34,803 bases of DNA. It comes from Bacillota bacterium. Lineage in GTDB: Bacteria > Bacillota > Bacilli > Alicyclobacillales > SLC66. Position 1 is the stretch's first letter. Each line of letters starts with the position of its first letter. The stretch spans positions 1 to 34,803 of the forward strand of contig JAJZCB010000036.1 in assembly GCA_021846285.1 (NCBI GenBank). The letters run 5' to 3'. A program made the translations under genes and the position numbers. A model generated the notes under the pieces. The model saw nothing but the letters and a program-made list of their open reading frames with translations. It did no database searches and had not been told where the DNA came from. Below, one piece after another: positions 1 to 11,355 of this stretch.

Positions 1-645
1 GATCATATATGTCCGGTACTCGGCCGCCTGCTCTCTGTACTCCTCCGGAATCTCCCGCGATTCGGATGTGGTTCCAAGATCGTCGGTGTACACAATCGCG
101 CGATTCTCCACAAGGTCGATCACACCAAGGAAGTGGTCTTCTGCGCCGATCGGGAGCTGAATCGCGACCGGATTAGACTTTAGCCGGTTGCGAATCTGAT
201 CGATGCACATGAAAAAATCGGCGCCGATAATGTCCATCTTGTTGACATACGCAATCCTCGGAACTCCATACTTGTCGGCTTGTCGCCATACCGTCTCCGA
301 TTGGGGCTCCACACCGCCTTTGGCGTCAAAGACGGCGACTGCGCCGTCGAGAACGCGCAGTGAGCGCTCCACCTCAACCGTAAAATCCACGTGACCCGGT
401 GTGTCGATGATGTTGATTCGATGACTCTTCCACTGAGCTGTGGTGGCAGCGGAAGTTATGGTAATGCCGCGTTCCTGCTCCTGCACCATCCAGTCCATTG
501 TCGCTGCGCCTTCGTGGACCTCTCCGATCTTGTGAACGCGCCCTGTATAGAACAAAATCCGCTCTGTGGTGGTCGTCTTCCCCGCATCGATGTGTGCCAT
601 GATGCCTATGTTTCGGGTCCTCTCCAGCGGGAATTGCCTGGCCAT
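1..645 (-). CDS. fusA: Elongation factor G, N-terminal part (cut by window start)
   Basis: EF-G is the GTPase that drives translocation of tRNA and mRNA on the ribosome. The visible 215 codons cover most of the G domain: the P-loop [12 protein letters not shown] near residue 18, the switch I stretch [10 protein letters not shown], the G3 motif DTPGHVDF and the G4 motif NKMD. The ATG at 645 is preceded by AGGAGGAGATCGTTC, a strong Shine-Dalgarno at good spacing. It is the last visible gene of the ybxF-rpsL-rpsG-fusA transcription unit and starts 45 bases after rpsG. The 3' part lies outside the window; in relatives tuf follows. Nothing odd is seen in the visible part. Confidence 0.98.
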   Translation of the reverse strand, partial: MARQFPLERTRNIGIMAHIDAGKTTTTERILFYTGRVHKIGEVHEGAATMDWMVQEQERGITITSAATTAQWKSHRINIIDTPGHVDFTVEVERSLRVLDGAVAVFDAKGGVEPQSETVWRQADKYGVPRIAYVNKMDIIGADFFMCIDQIRNRLKSNPVAIQLPIGAEDHFLGVIDLVENRAIVYTDDLGTTSESREIPEEYREQAAEYRTYMI

Positions 646-690
646 GAACGATCTCCTCCTTTCCTTCTGTTCTTGAACGAGTCTGGTCAA

Positions 691-1161
691 CTACCAGCGA
701 TAATGGGCAAACGCCTTGTTGGCTTCCGCCATCCGGTGCGTGTCTTCACGTTTTTTCACGGCGCCGCCGGCGTTGTTGGAAGCATCCAGAATCTCATTGG
801 CGAGACGTTCGTCCATGTTCTTTTCGTGCCGATTCTGCGCGTATGTGACAAGCCAGCGAATACCAAGGGTCGTACGGCGTTCAGGCCGAACTTCAATCGG
901 CACCTGATAGTTTGAACCGCCTACGCGACGGGCTTTCACTTCAAGCACCGGCATGATGTTTTTCATGGCGTTGTCAAATACTTCGATCGGGTCTTTGCCA
1001 GCCCGCTCGCGAACTTTATCGAATGCGCTATACACGATGTTTTGTGCGGTTCCGCGTTTGCCGTCGATCATCACTTTGTTGATCAGGCGAGTGACCTGCT
1101 TATTTGCATAAACTGGATCAGGCATGACATCACGACGCGGAACAGGTCCTTTTCTTGGCAA
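691..1161 (-). CDS. rpsG: 30S ribosomal protein S7
   Basis: S7 is a primary assembly protein of the 30S head that binds the 3' major domain of 16S rRNA. The 156-residue product has the family N-terminus [10 protein letters not shown] and the conserved stretches [12 protein letters not shown] and [18 protein letters not shown], and ends in FAHYRW. The start is a TTG at 1161 behind AAGGAGGCGGCACAT, and length matches bacterial S7. It lies between rpsL and fusA in the usual str-operon order. A TTG start for a highly expressed ribosomal gene is somewhat unusual but is fixed by the conserved N-terminus. Confidence 0.98.
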   Translation of the reverse strand: MPRKGPVPRRDVMPDPVYANKQVTRLINKVMIDGKRGTAQNIVYSAFDKVRERAGKDPIEVFDNAMKNIMPVLEVKARRVGGSNYQVPIEVRPERRTTLGIRWLVTYAQNRHEKNMDERLANEILDASNNAGGAVKKREDTHRMAEANKAFAHYRW

Positions 1162-1219
1162 ATGTGCCGCCTCCTTTCAACTTGCTGGGAGTTCCAAAGA
1201 TCCACAGATCCCGGGGATG

Positions 1220-1639
1220 TTACTTCTTCTTCTTCGGACGCTTCGCCCCGTACTTGGACCGGGCTTGATGACGATCCTTGACACCGGCAGTATCCAGAGC
1301 GCCACGCACAATGTGATACCGTACACCAGGCAAGTCTTTAACGCGGCCACCGCGCACAAGCACTACTGAGTGCTCCTGCAGGTTGTGCCCGATACCCGGA
1401 ATGTAGGCCGTGACCTCAATCCCATTTGTCAAACGCACCCGCGCATATTTGCGCAGCGCCGAGTTCGGCTTCTTGGGGGTCATGGTTCCTACCCGCGTGC
1501 ACACACCGCGCTTTTGCGGCGACGGCAGGTCAGTCTGTTCCTTGTGATAACTGTTGTACCCCTTTTGCAGGGCAGGTGCGCCAGACTTTTCCTCAATCGC
1601 CATTCGCCCCTTGCGCACAAGCTGGTTTATCGTCGGCAC
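1220..1639 (-). CDS. rpsL: 30S ribosomal protein S12
   Basis: S12 sits at the decoding centre of the 30S subunit and influences accuracy. The 139-residue product starts [12 protein letters not shown] and contains the conserved loops [11 protein letters not shown] and [12 protein letters not shown]. The lysines at the classic streptomycin-resistance positions (the KKPNS loop and RVKDLPG) are present, so it looks streptomycin-sensitive by sequence. The GTG at 1639 is chosen because it matches the family N-terminus and lies behind AAGGAGGTGTGCGAC; an upstream in-frame extension has no homology. The C-terminus is very basic (KRPKKKK). It is followed by rpsG. Confidence 0.98.
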   Translation of the reverse strand: MPTINQLVRKGRMAIEEKSGAPALQKGYNSYHKEQTDLPSPQKRGVCTRVGTMTPKKPNSALRKYARVRLTNGIEVTAYIPGIGHNLQEHSVVLVRGGRVKDLPGVRYHIVRGALDTAGVKDRHQARSKYGAKRPKKKK

Positions 1640-1760
1640 GTCGCACACCTCCTTCTTTCCAAATCCGCAAGGCCACTGACCCTGGCGGTTCATTCGTTGT
1701 GCAAATGAAAGAGATCTGGCAGGTCGTCCTCATTCTCAACCCGCGATCTCGATATATCGC

Positions 1761-2012
1761 CTATTCCTCGCGCAAAAAACCCACTGCCGAAGCTCTTACC
1801 CCCAACCCGCACGCGCGCCCCAAGGCCATCTGAGAGTCCACCCAAGTCACTTTGATGGCACGCTCCTTGCAGAGTGTCAATACGGGATTTATCACCCTGC
1901 GATCCGTGTCGCGGGCCAAAACGACTTCGGTCAGGTGCCCCTTTTGCAAAGCCCGTAAAGTGGACGATACACCGACCGTGCGCATCCGCTGTTGTTTCAC
2001 TCGCTGATACAC
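1761..2012 (-). CDS. rplGB: L7Ae-family ribosomal protein (YbxF / RplGB-like)
   Basis: This small protein belongs to the L7Ae/L30e RNA-binding family, which recognises kink-turns. In B. subtilis the paralogue at this position (YbxF) associates with the ribosome, but its role is poorly defined. The 83-residue product aligns along its length with YbxF: YQRVKQQ, ALQKGHLTEVVLARD, then GRACGLGVRASAVGF. I chose the GTG at 2012 because GGGAGG lies seven bases upstream and the resulting N-terminus matches YbxF; longer in-frame starts lack a good site. It is the first gene after the promoter at 2052-2081, leading into rpsL-rpsG-fusA. Confidence 0.93.
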   Translation of the reverse strand: MYQRVKQQRMRTVGVSSTLRALQKGHLTEVVLARDTDRRVINPVLTLCKERAIKVTWVDSQMALGRACGLGVRASAVGFLREE

Positions 2013-2051
2013 AGGTACGCCTCCCACTTTCATGCATAGGCACACTTCGGT

Positions 2052-2081
2052 ATATTATCACCGCTACTCGGACAGTGTCAA
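2052..2081 (-). promoter_or_regulatory. Sigma-A promoter of the ybxF-rpsL-rpsG-fusA unit
   Basis: On the minus strand a perfect -35 TTGACA (2076-2081) is followed after 18 bases by TAATAT (2052-2057), with TG one base before the -10 (extended -10). It lies about 40 bases upstream of the ybxF start. This is seen directly; promoter activity is inferred. Confidence 0.85.
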
Positions 2082-2084
2082 GTG

Positions 2085-2127
2085 GAGGCCGCCCAAATTG
2101 GGCAGAAGCACCCGTTTAAGCGGCCTC
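2085..2127. repeat. GC-rich hairpin between rpoC and ybxF, possible rpoC terminator
   Basis: GAGGCCGC at 2085-2092 is the exact inverse of GCGGCCTC at 2120-2127, and the interior holds a small GCCCAAaTTGGGC-type palindrome. It lies just downstream of rpoC and just upstream of the TTGACA box. No T-run follows on the minus strand, so intrinsic termination would be weak. Confidence 0.4.
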
Positions 2128-2185
2128 AAGGCGTCATGACACGATTGGTCATTATGCCCACTACCATCATGACCTGTGGAACCTG

Positions 2186-5100
2186 TTATTCCGTTGCGTC
2201 GACAGCGATCGGTTCTAAAAGCGCCTCTTCCTCAGAAGAAGTGTCGATGTACGCGGAGCCCGCCTGGTCGTCTTCAGGCGCGGCGGCGTCCACGATCTGA
2301 ATATTGCGGTAGCGCGACATTCCCGTTCCTGCCGGAATGAGTTTCCCGATAATCACGTTCTCTTTCAGGCCTAACAGACGGTCCACTTTGCCCTTGATGG
2401 CAGCCTCCGTCAAGACGCGCGTGGTTTCCTGAAACGACGCCGCAGACAGGAAGGAATCCGTTTCGAGCGATGCTTTCGTAATGCCAAGGAGCGCAGGCCG
2501 CGCGACAGCCGGTTCGCCTCCGGCAAGCAGGACCCGGCGATTTGCGTTCTCATACTCTTGAAGGTCTGCGTATGTCCCCGGCAACAGTTCGGTCGTGCCG
2601 CTGTCCACAATTCGCACCTTGCGCATCATTTGTCTGATCATGACTTCCACGTGCTTGTCATTGATGTCCACACCCTGCATCCGATAGACGCGCTGCACCT
2701 CGCGAAGCAGGTAATTTTGGACGCCGCGCAGGCCTTTTACCCGCAGCATTTCTTTGGGATCGACTGAACCCTCTGTCAGTTCGTCGCCCGCGTCAACCGT
2801 CTGGCCGACGCTGACCCGAATCCGCGAACCAAACGGCACTGCGTATACCTTCGTTTCGCTGTCCCCGGTGATTTCGATCTCACGCTTGTCTTTGACTTCC
2901 CGCACTTCCGTTACAGACCCGGCAAGCTCTGTAATGGTGGCCTGGCCTTTTGGGTTGCGCGCTTCGAACAGTTCCTGAATCCGCGGGAGACCATGGGTAA
3001 TGTCATCGCCGGCAACACCCCCAGTGTGAAACGTCCGCATGGTCAACTGCGTTCCTGGCTCACCGATCGACTGCGCGGCGATAATGCCCACCGCTTCCCC
3101 GATCTCCACCATCTTGCCGGTGGCCAGATTGCGCCCATAACAGCGGATGCACACCCCATGGCGCGCGCGACAGACAAGTACAGAACGAATGGTGAGCGTC
3201 GAGATGCCCGCATCGATGATGTTGCGTGCGATGACCTCGTCAATCAGGTGGTTACGTTCAACGAGCACTTCCCTGGTCTCGGGATGATAGACAGTCTCAA
3301 AGGCAATCCGCCCTGTAATTCGATCATACAGGTCCTCAAGAATCTCTTTGCCGTCGCGCATTTCCTCTACGACGATACCCCTGTCTGTACCGCAGTCTTC
3401 GATGCGCACGATGGTATCCTGAGCCACATCAACCAGTCGGCGTGTGAGATACCCTGAATCTGCGGTGCGAAGCGCTGTATCGGCAAGACCTTTGCGCGCT
3501 CCGTGCGTTGAGATAAAATACTCAAGCACCGACAATCCTTCCCGGAAGTTGGACTTGATCGGCAACTCGATGATTCTCCCTGACGGATTTGCCATCAGAC
3601 CACGCATGCCGGCGAGTTGAGTGATCTGCGATACGGAGCCGCGAGCGCCCGAATTGGCCATCATATAGATCGGGTTAAAGCGATCCAGAGAATCCATCAG
3701 CGTATTGGTCAGATCGTCTTTGGCGTTGCTCCAGATACTGATGAAGCGGTTGTACCGTTCTTCTTCTGTAATCAGGCCGCGACGGAACTGCAGGAGCACC
3801 GTGTCTTCCTTTTTCTCGGCCTCTGTCAGAATGGTTTCCTTTTGTTGCGGCACGTAAATGTCAGCAACAGAAATAGTGATGCCAGCCTTGGTCGAGTATC
3901 GGAAGGCCAGCGTCTTTACCCGATCGAGGATCTCCGCAGTTTCCGTCGTGCCGTATCGACTGAAACACTCGCCGATGATGGCGCCGAGAAACGACTTGAT
4001 GATCGCGCCCTTTGCTGGAAGCGCCTGCACAAACTCCAGCAGATTCGCTCCCTTTTGAAATATAAAGTACTCATTGGGTGTCCCGTACAAGAGATTCTTG
4101 CGATCCGCCACATTGATGTACGGAAATTCTGCCGGGAAAATCTCGTTGAACAGGATTTTGCCCGGTGTCGTTACCAGGAGCGCTTCCTGCTGTTCCGGTG
4201 TAAATGAGATTTTGCCGAGTGTGCGCGCCGGGATCACGATTCTCGTGTGCAGGGTAACCTGATCATACTGATAGGCGAGAAGCGCCTCGTCAGGTGTGGC
4301 AAAAACTCGTCCCTCACCTGCTTCGCCCGCTCTCTCGATTGTCAGATAATACGATCCCAGCACCATGTCCTGAGTCGGCGTCACAACTGGTTTTCCGTCT
4401 TTTGGATTGAGGATATTGTGCGCCGCGAGCATGAGCAGCCGCGCTTCGGCCTGCGCTTCCGCCGACAAGGGCACGTGAACCGCCATTTGGTCGCCGTCAA
4501 AGTCGGCGTTGTACGCCGTACACACCAAGGGATGGAGCTTAATGGCGCGACCGGCAACCAGAATTGGCTCAAAAGCCTGAATACCCAGGCGGTGAAGCGT
4601 CGGCGCGCGGTTGAGCAACACGGGATGCTCCGTAATGACCTGCTCCAGTACATCCCACACCTCAGGCGAGACGCGTTCCACTTTGCGCTTTGCGCTCTTG
4701 ATGTTGTGCGCCAGGCCTTGGGCGACGAGTTCCTTCATCACAAAGGGTTTGAATAGTTCGAGAGCCATTTCCTTTGGCAACCCGCACTGATACATCTTCA
4801 GTTCCGGGCCTACGACAATGACCGATCGACCCGAGTAATCAACACGTTTGCCGAGCAAATTCTGCCTGAAACGCCCCTGTTTCCCTTTTAGCATATGTGA
4901 CAGCGATTTTAGCGGGCGATTGCCGGGACCCGTAACCGGCCTTCCGCGTCGACCATTGTCGATTAACGCATCAACCGCTTCCTGCAGCATGCGCTTTTCG
5001 TTTTGCACAATGATATCCGGCGCACCCAAGTCAAGCAACCGTTTCAGACGGTTGTTGCGATTGATGACGCGACGGTACAGGTCGTTCAGGTCGGACGTCG

Positions 5101-5848
5101 CGAAACGACCGCCGTCGAGTTGCACCATCGGGCGCAAATCAGGAGGAATAACCGGCAATGCATCGAGGATCATCCAACTGGGATCATTGTTGGACTGTCG
5201 GAAGGCATCGAGCACTTCCAGGCGCTTGATAGCGCGATTGCGACGCTGCCCCTGGACAGTTCGCAATTCTTCCCGAAGCGTTTCAATATCGCGGTCGAGG
5301 TCAATGTCAAACAGCAGTTTTTTGATCGCTTCGGCGCCCATGCCCGCTTCAAATGCATATCCGTATTTTTCGCGGTAACTGCGGTATTCCTTTTCCGACA
5401 GCAACTGCTTCTTCTCAAGCGGTGTGTCGCCGGGATCGGTCACAACGTACGAAGCGAAGTAAATGACTTCCTCGAGTGACCGGGGAGACATGTCCAGAAC
5501 CAGACCCATGCGACTCGGGATTCCCTTGAAGTACCAGATGTGCGAGACCGGAGCCGCCAACTCAATGTGCCCCATCCGTTCCCTACGCACCTTGGCGCGT
5601 GTGACTTCTACACCGCAACGATCACAGACCACGCCTTTATAACGAACGCGTTTGTACTTGCCGCAATGACATTCCCAGTCGCGTTGCGGTCCAAATATCT
5701 TCTCGCAGAACAGACCCTCTTTTTCAGGTTTCAATGTGCGATAATTGATCGTCTCGGGTTTCTTGACTTCGCCGTGCGACCAGGAGCGAATCTTATCCGG
5801 TGAGGCTAGACCAATCTTCATATACTCAAAGTTGTTCACATCAAGCAT
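2186..5848 (-). CDS. rpoC: RNA polymerase beta' subunit
   Basis: The largest core subunit of RNA polymerase carries half of the active-site cleft. The 1220-residue product starts [20 protein letters not shown]. It has the N-terminal zinc-binding cysteines (CHCG around residue 60 and CDRCG), the catalytic Mg-binding motif NADFDGDQM at residues 447-455, and the bridge/trigger region around [20 protein letters not shown] with MRTFHTGG. Length is normal for Bacilli (about 1200). The ATG at 5848 follows GGGAGGAACCCC. It starts 37 bases after rpoB and is surely cotranscribed. The acidic C-terminus (rich in D/E) is typical. No frameshift or insertion is seen. Confidence 0.99.
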   Translation of the reverse strand: MLDVNNFEYMKIGLASPDKIRSWSHGEVKKPETINYRTLKPEKEGLFCEKIFGPQRDWECHCGKYKRVRYKGVVCDRCGVEVTRAKVRRERMGHIELAAPVSHIWYFKGIPSRMGLVLDMSPRSLEEVIYFASYVVTDPGDTPLEKKQLLSEKEYRSYREKYGYAFEAGMGAEAIKKLLFDIDLDRDIETLREELRTVQGQRRNRAIKRLEVLDAFRQSNNDPSWMILDALPVIPPDLRPMVQLDGGRFATSDLNDLYRRVINRNNRLKRLLDLGAPDIIVQNEKRMLQEAVDALIDNGRRGRPVTGPGNRPLKSLSHMLKGKQGRFRQNLLGKRVDYSGRSVIVVGPELKMYQCGLPKEMALELFKPFVMKELVAQGLAHNIKSAKRKVERVSPEVWDVLEQVITEHPVLLNRAPTLHRLGIQAFEPILVAGRAIKLHPLVCTAYNADFDGDQMAVHVPLSAEAQAEARLLMLAAHNILNPKDGKPVVTPTQDMVLGSYYLTIERAGEAGEGRVFATPDEALLAYQYDQVTLHTRIVIPARTLGKISFTPEQQEALLVTTPGKILFNEIFPAEFPYINVADRKNLLYGTPNEYFIFQKGANLLEFVQALPAKGAIIKSFLGAIIGECFSRYGTTETAEILDRVKTLAFRYSTKAGITISVADIYVPQQKETILTEAEKKEDTVLLQFRRGLITEEERYNRFISIWSNAKDDLTNTLMDSLDRFNPIYMMANSGARGSVSQITQLAGMRGLMANPSGRIIELPIKSNFREGLSVLEYFISTHGARKGLADTALRTADSGYLTRRLVDVAQDTIVRIEDCGTDRGIVVEEMRDGKEILEDLYDRITGRIAFETVYHPETREVLVERNHLIDEVIARNIIDAGISTLTIRSVLVCRARHGVCIRCYGRNLATGKMVEIGEAVGIIAAQSIGEPGTQLTMRTFHTGGVAGDDITHGLPRIQELFEARNPKGQATITELAGSVTEVREVKDKREIEITGDSETKVYAVPFGSRIRVSVGQTVDAGDELTEGSVDPKEMLRVKGLRGVQNYLLREVQRVYRMQGVDINDKHVEVMIRQMMRKVRIVDSGTTELLPGTYADLQEYENANRRVLLAGGEPAVARPALLGITKASLETDSFLSAASFQETTRVLTEAAIKGKVDRLLGLKENVIIGKLIPAGTGMSRYRNIQIVDAAAPEDDQAGSAYIDTSSEEEALLEPIAVDATE

Positions 5849-5885
5849 TGGGGTTCCTCCCTCTCATGTCGTCCGCAAGCAAACC

Positions 5886-8800
5886 CTAGTCGTCGCCAAC
5901 CTCGCGCATTTCCAGACTGAAGTTGAGTTTTTCGGTGGTATCGTCATCTTCATCAGTCTCACGCATAGCAATCTCCCGCTCATCCTCAGTCAAAATCTTG
6001 ACGTCAAGCCCCAAACTCTGGAGCTCCTTGATGAGCACTTTGAACGACTCTGGCACTCCCGGTTCGGGAACGTTCTCACCCTTGACAATCGCCTCGTATG
6101 TTTTGACTCGACCGACGACATCGTCGGACTTGACAGTAAGAATTTCCTGAAGGGTATACGCCGCGCCATACGCTTCAAGCGCCCATACCTCCATCTCCCC
6201 GAAACGCTGTCCGCCGAACTGAGCCTTGCCGCCGAGCGGTTGCTGCGTGACGAGAGAATAGGGTCCAGTGGAACGGGCGTGGATCTTGTCGTCGACCAGG
6301 TGAGCAAGTTTTAGCATGTAGACATAGCCGACCGTCACGCGTCCGTCAAACGGTTCCCCAGTCCTGCCGTCATACAGCACGGTCTTGCCGTCACGGGGCA
6401 ATCCAGCCTCTTCGAGAGCGTCAAACACGTCTGATTCGTGGGCCCCGTCAAAGACCGGCGTCGCCACGCGAATGCCCAGCGCCGCGGCAGCCATTCCCAG
6501 ATGGGTTTCCAGCACCTGCCCAATATTCATGCGCGACGGCACGCCAAGCGGATTCAAGACAATCTGGACCGGCGTACCGTCAGGCAGAAACGGCATATCT
6601 TCAACTGGCATAATACGCGCCACGACACCCTTATTGCCATGACGCCCAGCCATTTTATCGCCTTCCGAGATTTTGCGCTTCTGCGCGATGTACACGCGCA
6701 CAAGTTGATTGACCCCTGGCGGAAGTTCGTCCCCGTTTTCTCTGGTGAAGACCTTAACATCTACCACGATGCCGGCGCCGCCATTTGGCACCCGCTGCGA
6801 AGTATCGCGCACCTCACGCGCCTTTTCACCGAAAATGGCGTGCAGCAAACGCTCTTCCGCCGTGAGTTCCGTCACACCTTTCGGAGTGACTTTTCCTACC
6901 AGAATATCGTTGGCTACGATCTCCGCTCCGATGCGAATGATGCCGCGATCGTCAAGGTTACGCAGCGCATCTTCACCGACGTTTGGAATGTCGCGAGTGA
7001 TCTCTTCCGGGCCAAGTTTGGTGTCCCGGGCCTCACACTCATACTCTTCGATGTGAATCGAGGTGTAGATGTCTTCCTTGACCACAAGTTCACTGAGCAG
7101 TATCGCATCTTCGTAGTTATACCCTTCCCACGTCATGAACGCGACCAGGACGTTTCGACCGAGAGCGAGTTCCCCCTGTTCCGTTGCCGGACCATCGGCG
7201 ATGATATCGCCCTTCTCAACCCGATCGCCAAGTCGGACAATCGGCCTTTGGTTGATGCATGTGCCCTGATTGGAACGCATGAATTTTTGCAGTTTGAAAC
7301 GATCCACGTCACCCTGAACCACGCGTCCGTCCACAACCTGCTCCACACGGATCCGGATCTCATTGGCGGTTACGCGCTCTACAGTTCCCGCGTGCTTGGC
7401 CACAATCGTGACACCGGAGTCCTTCGCGGATTTATATTCCATGCCAGTCCCCACAAAAGGCGCTTCCGTCACCAGCAGAGGCACGGCCTGGCGCTGCATG
7501 TTCGACCCCATGAGAGCGCGGTTCGCATCGTCATTTTCGAGGAAGGGGATGAGCGCAGTCGCAACCGATACCACCTGTTTCGGCGATACATCAATATAAT
7601 CGACGCGGTCGGCCGGCATGCTCAGGATCTCTTCCTTGTAACGAACGATCTGCTCGGGTTCCGCAAATCGGCCGTCAGGCGCCAGTTTCGCGCTCGCCTG
7701 TCCGATGATGTAGTTGTCCTCTTCGTCTGCGGTCAGATAGTCGATGTGATTGCTCACGATGCCTGTCTCCGCATCAACGCGGCGATACGGGGTTTCAATG
7801 AAGCCGTGCTCGTTGATTCGCGCATAGGTGGATAGGCTGTTGATCAGTCCAATATTGGGACCTTCGGGTGTTTCGATAGGGCACATCCGACCATAGTGAG
7901 AGTGATGAACGTCGCGCACCTCGAAGCCCGCGCGCTCCCTGGTCAGACCGCCCGGTCCGAGCGCCGACAGGCGACGCTTATGCGTCAATTCGGCGAGTGG
8001 ATTCGTCTGATCCATAAACTGCGACAACTGACTGGATCCAAAAAACTCCTTAATCGCCGCAATGACGGGCCGGATGTTGATCAGCCCCTGCGGCGTGATG
8101 GCGTTCGCATCCTGGATGGACATGCGTTCACGCACGACGCGCTCCATGCGGGACAATCCAATCCGGAACTGATTTTGCAACAGTTCACCCACGGAGCGCA
8201 GTCTTCTGTTCCCCAGATGATCGATGTCGTCTGTCGTTCCCACCCCATGCAGCAAGTTCATAAAGTAACTGATCGATGCGAGAATATCCGATGGCATGAT
8301 GTGTTTGACATGCTTCTCAATACCGCCATTACCGATTACTTTGATCGGTTTCCCGTCTTCCCTTTGACTAAAAATCCGAATTTCCTGAACGCCAGTCAAA
8401 GGTTCTTCAGTCAGACCCGCATTGGAGCGATACGTATAACTGTTCAGGCCGGTTTCCAGATAGCCCAAAAGTCTGTCGAGCAGGCGGCGGTCGACCAACT
8501 GGCCAGCCTCGGCCAACACTTCGCCTGTTTCCTGGTCAATCAGGCTCTCGGCAAGACGCTGGTTGAGGAGGCGATTCTTGAGATGGAGTTTTTTGTTGAT
8601 TTTATAACGGCCCACACCCGCGAGGTCGTAACGCTTCGGGTCAAAGAAGCGCGATGCCAGCAGATTGCGCGCGTTGTCTACGGTGGGCGGTTCCCCCGGT
8701 CGCAGCCGCTCATAGATCTCAATGAGCGCGCGCTCCGTTGAATCCGTGTTGTCTTTTTCCAGGGTGTTGCGCAGAAACTCGTCTTCGCCAAACAGATTGA

Positions 8801-9419
8801 TGATCTCCGCGTCTGTCGAAAAACCGAGCGCACGCAGAAGAACCGTTACTGGAATCTTGCGGGTGCGGTCAATGCGGACGTATATAATGTCCTTGGCGTC
8901 GGTTTCGAGTTCAAGCCACGCGCCCCGATTCGGAATCACCGTGGCGCTGAACGTCTTCTTCCCGTTTTTGTCGATCTTGGCATTGAAATAGACACTTGGC
9001 GACCGCACCAACTGACTGACGATTACCCGTTCGGCGCCATTGATAATGAAGGTGCCCGTTTCGGTCATGAGCGGAAAATCGCCCATGAACACTTCCTGTT
9101 CCTTGACCTCGCCAGTCTCGCGGTTGATGAGCCGCACTTTGACGCGGAGCGGAGCCGCGTATGTGACATCGCGTTCCTTCGACTCGTCGACGCTGTATTT
9201 GGGATCCCCCAAGCTATAGTCGATAAACTCTAACACCAGATTGCCAGTGAAATCCTGAATGGGCGATATATCTGCGAATAGTTCCCTAAGCCCGTCGCGT
9301 AAAAACCACTCATAAGACTTTTGTTGAATCTCAATCAAATTCGGCAGTTCCTGAACTTCCGCAACTCGAGAGTACGTTCTGCGCTCACGGCGTCCGTACT
9401 TCACTACGTGTCCCTGCAA
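5886..9419 (-). CDS. rpoB: RNA polymerase beta subunit
   Basis: The beta subunit forms the other half of the polymerase cleft and is the target of rifampicin. The 1177-residue product has the rifampicin region [20 protein letters not shown] with Asp, His and Ser at the classic resistance positions, so it is wild type there. Further marks are [20 protein letters not shown] and [11 protein letters not shown] chose the TTG at 9419: GAGGGG lies seven bases upstream and the resulting start [10 protein letters not shown] aligns with B. subtilis MTGQLVQYGR. A GTG at 9428 would overlap the ribosome-binding site. A 200-base leader with a long hairpin precedes it, and rpoC follows. Confidence 0.98.
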   Translation of the reverse strand: MQGHVVKYGRRERRTYSRVAEVQELPNLIEIQQKSYEWFLRDGLRELFADISPIQDFTGNLVLEFIDYSLGDPKYSVDESKERDVTYAAPLRVKVRLINRETGEVKEQEVFMGDFPLMTETGTFIINGAERVIVSQLVRSPSVYFNAKIDKNGKKTFSATVIPNRGAWLELETDAKDIIYVRIDRTRKIPVTVLLRALGFSTDAEIINLFGEDEFLRNTLEKDNTDSTERALIEIYERLRPGEPPTVDNARNLLASRFFDPKRYDLAGVGRYKINKKLHLKNRLLNQRLAESLIDQETGEVLAEAGQLVDRRLLDRLLGYLETGLNSYTYRSNAGLTEEPLTGVQEIRIFSQREDGKPIKVIGNGGIEKHVKHIMPSDILASISYFMNLLHGVGTTDDIDHLGNRRLRSVGELLQNQFRIGLSRMERVVRERMSIQDANAITPQGLINIRPVIAAIKEFFGSSQLSQFMDQTNPLAELTHKRRLSALGPGGLTRERAGFEVRDVHHSHYGRMCPIETPEGPNIGLINSLSTYARINEHGFIETPYRRVDAETGIVSNHIDYLTADEEDNYIIGQASAKLAPDGRFAEPEQIVRYKEEILSMPADRVDYIDVSPKQVVSVATALIPFLENDDANRALMGSNMQRQAVPLLVTEAPFVGTGMEYKSAKDSGVTIVAKHAGTVERVTANEIRIRVEQVVDGRVVQGDVDRFKLQKFMRSNQGTCINQRPIVRLGDRVEKGDIIADGPATEQGELALGRNVLVAFMTWEGYNYEDAILLSELVVKEDIYTSIHIEEYECEARDTKLGPEEITRDIPNVGEDALRNLDDRGIIRIGAEIVANDILVGKVTPKGVTELTAEERLLHAIFGEKAREVRDTSQRVPNGGAGIVVDVKVFTRENGDELPPGVNQLVRVYIAQKRKISEGDKMAGRHGNKGVVARIMPVEDMPFLPDGTPVQIVLNPLGVPSRMNIGQVLETHLGMAAAALGIRVATPVFDGAHESDVFDALEEAGLPRDGKTVLYDGRTGEPFDGRVTVGYVYMLKLAHLVDDKIHARSTGPYSLVTQQPLGGKAQFGGQRFGEMEVWALEAYGAAYTLQEILTVKSDDVVGRVKTYEAIVKGENVPEPGVPESFKVLIKELQSLGLDVKILTEDEREIAMRETDEDDDTTEKLNFSLEMREVGDD

Positions 9420-9537
9420 ATCGGTCACCCCTCATACCAAATCGCTGGCTAGCCACAAAAAGAAAAGAAAGACAAACGGGTCAACCTAGACCTCATTTCT
9501 CCTCTGCTAAAGACGCGTAATATACTTCTATTGCCAT

Positions 9538-9596
9538 AAAATGGGCGAAATATTCATTCGCGGAGCAGAAATCCCCAAAATAATATTTCGCATTTT
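9538..9596 (-). promoter_or_regulatory. AT-rich hairpin in the rpoB leader
   Basis: CGAAATATT (9546-9554) pairs with AATATTTCG (9582-9590), and AAAATG (9538-9543) pairs with CATTTT (9591-9596), giving about 15 pairs with a two-base bulge and a loop of 27 bases. It lies in the 200-base space between the methyltransferase gene and rpoB. It may be an attenuator or mRNA-processing structure. Upstream on the minus strand a weak TTGAAA-17-TTAAAA pair (around 9599-9627) could be a promoter, but I do not trust it. Confidence 0.5.
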
Positions 9597-9619
9597 TTAA
9601 CAATAGCACAACGAGTATT

Positions 9620-10267
9620 TCAAGTCAACTCTTCCGACAATATTTTTTCATTGCCGCCACGGAGCGGCATGCGACAGCGCAGCACGCGATACCCAGCGCC
9701 CCGTTCCACCACAGAGACGTCAGCGAACAGAGAGCGGAGATACTCCTCGCTCGAATCAGCACCCTGTTTTTTCTGAATCACCACATACAGTTCTCCACTG
9801 CCAAGCAGGCGGTCGCGGGCCTGTCGATACAGTTTCCATATCTCACTCTTCCCGGCGCGAATCGGCGGATTCAGCGCCACTACGTCAAAATGCAGTTGCG
9901 GATCCAGTCCCGCCGCACCATCGCTTTGCAGGACAACGACCCGATCGCCCACACCCGCAGTCCGGGCGTTAAGTTCCGCCAGCTGAACGGCGCGCGGATT
10001 AATGTCGAGCAACCACACACGGGCGTCCCTGACTGTTAGAGCAACCGCAATGCCGACTGGTCCGTAGCCGCAACCAAGATCAAGAACATGGGCCGCAGGA
10101 GGAACACGCAGCGCCTCGGCCAGCAGCGCTGTGCCATAATCCACACCACGCTTGCTAAAGACGCCGCTGTCCGTGACAAAGATGATCTTCCGTCCGCGCA
10201 TGACGGCGCAAATCTCTCTGGGCGCCGAGGCACTGCCCGGATGCGCGGAAAAGTAGTGATCACCCAT
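9620..10267 (-). CDS. RsmC-like class I SAM methyltransferase (YbxB family)
   Basis: This 215-residue protein belongs to the RsmC/RlmG-type methyltransferases, which methylate guanine N2 in rRNA. It has the SAM-binding motif VLDLGCGYGPVGIA near residues 62-75, an acidic residue closing strand 2 (LLDINPRA), and the catalytic NPPIRAGK motif near residue 135, typical of base-amino methyltransferases. It starts at the ATG at 10267 with the family-like MGDHYFSAHP. Its place between rplL and rpoB is the same as B. subtilis ybxB. The exact rRNA target is not established from sequence. The intergenic hairpin at 10298-10340 may tune its expression relative to rplL. Confidence 0.93.
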   Translation of the reverse strand: MGDHYFSAHPGSASAPREICAVMRGRKIIFVTDSGVFSKRGVDYGTALLAEALRVPPAAHVLDLGCGYGPVGIAVALTVRDARVWLLDINPRAVQLAELNARTAGVGDRVVVLQSDGAAGLDPQLHFDVVALNPPIRAGKSEIWKLYRQARDRLLGSGELYVVIQKKQGADSSEEYLRSLFADVSVVERGAGYRVLRCRMPLRGGNEKILSEELT

Positions 10268-10297
10268 GATGGCACACCCCTTTTTATTGAGGCAGAA

Positions 10298-10340
10298 AGG
10301 TCAGCGTCGACACCCTTTTAGCGGATGGCGTCGCTGACCT
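10298..10340 (-). terminator. Hairpin between rplL and the methyltransferase gene
   Basis: AGGTCAGCG (10298-10306) is the perfect inverse of CGCTGACCT (10332-10340), with a 25-base loop. On the minus strand the stem is followed by TTCTG, only a short T-run. It could attenuate read-through from the abundant rplJL message into rpoBC. Confidence 0.45.
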
Positions 10341-10366
10341 GTTATATGCCGGGGATAAACCGAACT

Positions 10367-10735
10367 TTACTTGACCTCGACAGAACCGCCAGCTTCCTCG
10401 ACTTTCGCCTTGATTGCCGCTGCGTCTTCTTTGCTGATTTTCTCTTTGAGAGCCTTCGGAGCACTGTCCACCAGATCTTTTGCTTCTTTCAGACCAAGAC
10501 CAGTAATCTCGCGTACAATCTTGATGACATTGATTTTAGATTGCCCTGCGCTGGTCAATATGACGTCAAATTCGGTCTGTTCCACTTCCGCTTCGACGCC
10601 TGCGGCAGCGCCGCCTGCAACTGCCATGGGAGCTGCAGCGGTCACGCCAAACTCCTCTTCGATCGCTTTGACCAGGTCGTTAAGTTCAAGAACCGTCATG
10701 GACTTAATGGCTTCAAGAATCTGTTCTTTCGACAT
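10367..10735 (-). CDS. rplL: 50S ribosomal protein L7/L12
   Basis: L7/L12 forms the flexible stalk that recruits translational GTPases. The 122-residue product has the N-terminal dimerisation segment ([20 protein letters not shown]), an Ala/Gly-rich hinge around residues 36-50, and the C-terminal domain with EKTEFDV-like, [20 protein letters not shown] and PKALKE stretches. Length is typical. The ATG at 10735 follows AGGAGG. It is downstream of rplJ by 72 bases, as in all bacteria, and several copies per ribosome imply strong translation. Confidence 0.98.
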   Translation of the reverse strand: MSKEQILEAIKSMTVLELNDLVKAIEEEFGVTAAAPMAVAGGAAAGVEAEVEQTEFDVILTSAGQSKINVIKIVREITGLGLKEAKDLVDSAPKALKEKISKEDAAAIKAKVEEAGGSVEVK

Positions 10736-10807
10736 AAGGAAAACCTCCTAAGTATGGGTTACACTCCACTACACACGATCCGCTTCGGATCTGAGACGGC
10801 ATCTGGG

Positions 10808-11305
10808 TTACGCTTGTGCAGCCTCTTTCTGTTCCGCCACCTGCTTGGTCGCATAGGCCAAGTTCCGCATCGGCGCCTGAAGCACACTGAGCAGCATGGA
10901 CAGCAGTCCGTCGCGCGACGGAAGGCTGGCCAAATCCTTCACGCCTTCCGCATCGATCAGCCTGCCCTCAACGAGCCCGCCCTTAATTTCAAGCGCTTTG
11001 TGTTTGACTGCGAAGTCGTTCAGCACCTTGGCCGGGGCCACAAGATCGCCCAATCCGAAAGCCACCGCCGTTGGGCCCTTCAGATAGACGTCGAGCGCCT
11101 GCGTCTCCGATTGCGCCGTTGCCCGCCGGGTCAGTGTATTTTTCAAGACCCGGAACTCGACGCCGGATTCACGGAGGTTCTTACGAAGTTCTGTTACTTC
11201 AGCCACTGTCAACCCGCGATAGTCAGCGATGATCGTGCTCTTGCTCTGGGAGAGTTTAGAAGCGATCTCATCCACCAATGCCGCCTTTTCCTCGCGAACA
11301 CTCAC
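10808..11305 (-). CDS. rplJ: 50S ribosomal protein L10
   Basis: L10 anchors the L7/L12 dimers to 23S rRNA and, in the L10(L12)n complex, represses its own operon. The 165-residue product starts with the sequence [17 protein letters not shown], has [17 protein letters not shown] and the FRVLKNTL stretch, and ends in an Ala-rich tail that binds L12. I use the GTG at 11305 because AGGAGGTGTGCAGG lies directly before it. Upstream is an L10 leader RNA with a hairpin (see separate entries), so autogenous control is expected. Confidence 0.97.
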   Translation of the reverse strand: MSVREEKAALVDEIASKLSQSKSTIIADYRGLTVAEVTELRKNLRESGVEFRVLKNTLTRRATAQSETQALDVYLKGPTAVAFGLGDLVAPAKVLNDFAVKHKALEIKGGLVEGRLIDAEGVKDLASLPSRDGLLSMLLSVLQAPMRNLAYATKQVAEQKEAAQA

Positions 11306-11333
11306 CCTGCACACCTCCTGTCAAAAACTAAAT

Positions 11334-11355
11334 GGTCTCTGCCGCAGCAGAGACC
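11334..11355 (-). terminator. Terminator-like hairpin before rplJ
   Basis: GGTCTCTGC (11334-11342) and GCAGAGACC (11347-11355) form a perfect nine-pair stem with a four-base loop. On the minus strand it is followed by ATTTAGTTTTTG, so it resembles an intrinsic terminator or attenuator, sitting just before the rplJ ribosome-binding site. Confidence 0.75.

Noticed and set aside
6438-7835. 465-residue plus-strand ORF opposite rpoB
   Set aside because: It is antisense to a highly conserved gene, has no family features, and its length comes from the codon bias of rpoB.
7896-8741. 281-residue plus-strand ORF within rpoB
   Set aside because: Antisense shadow of rpoB, no domain.
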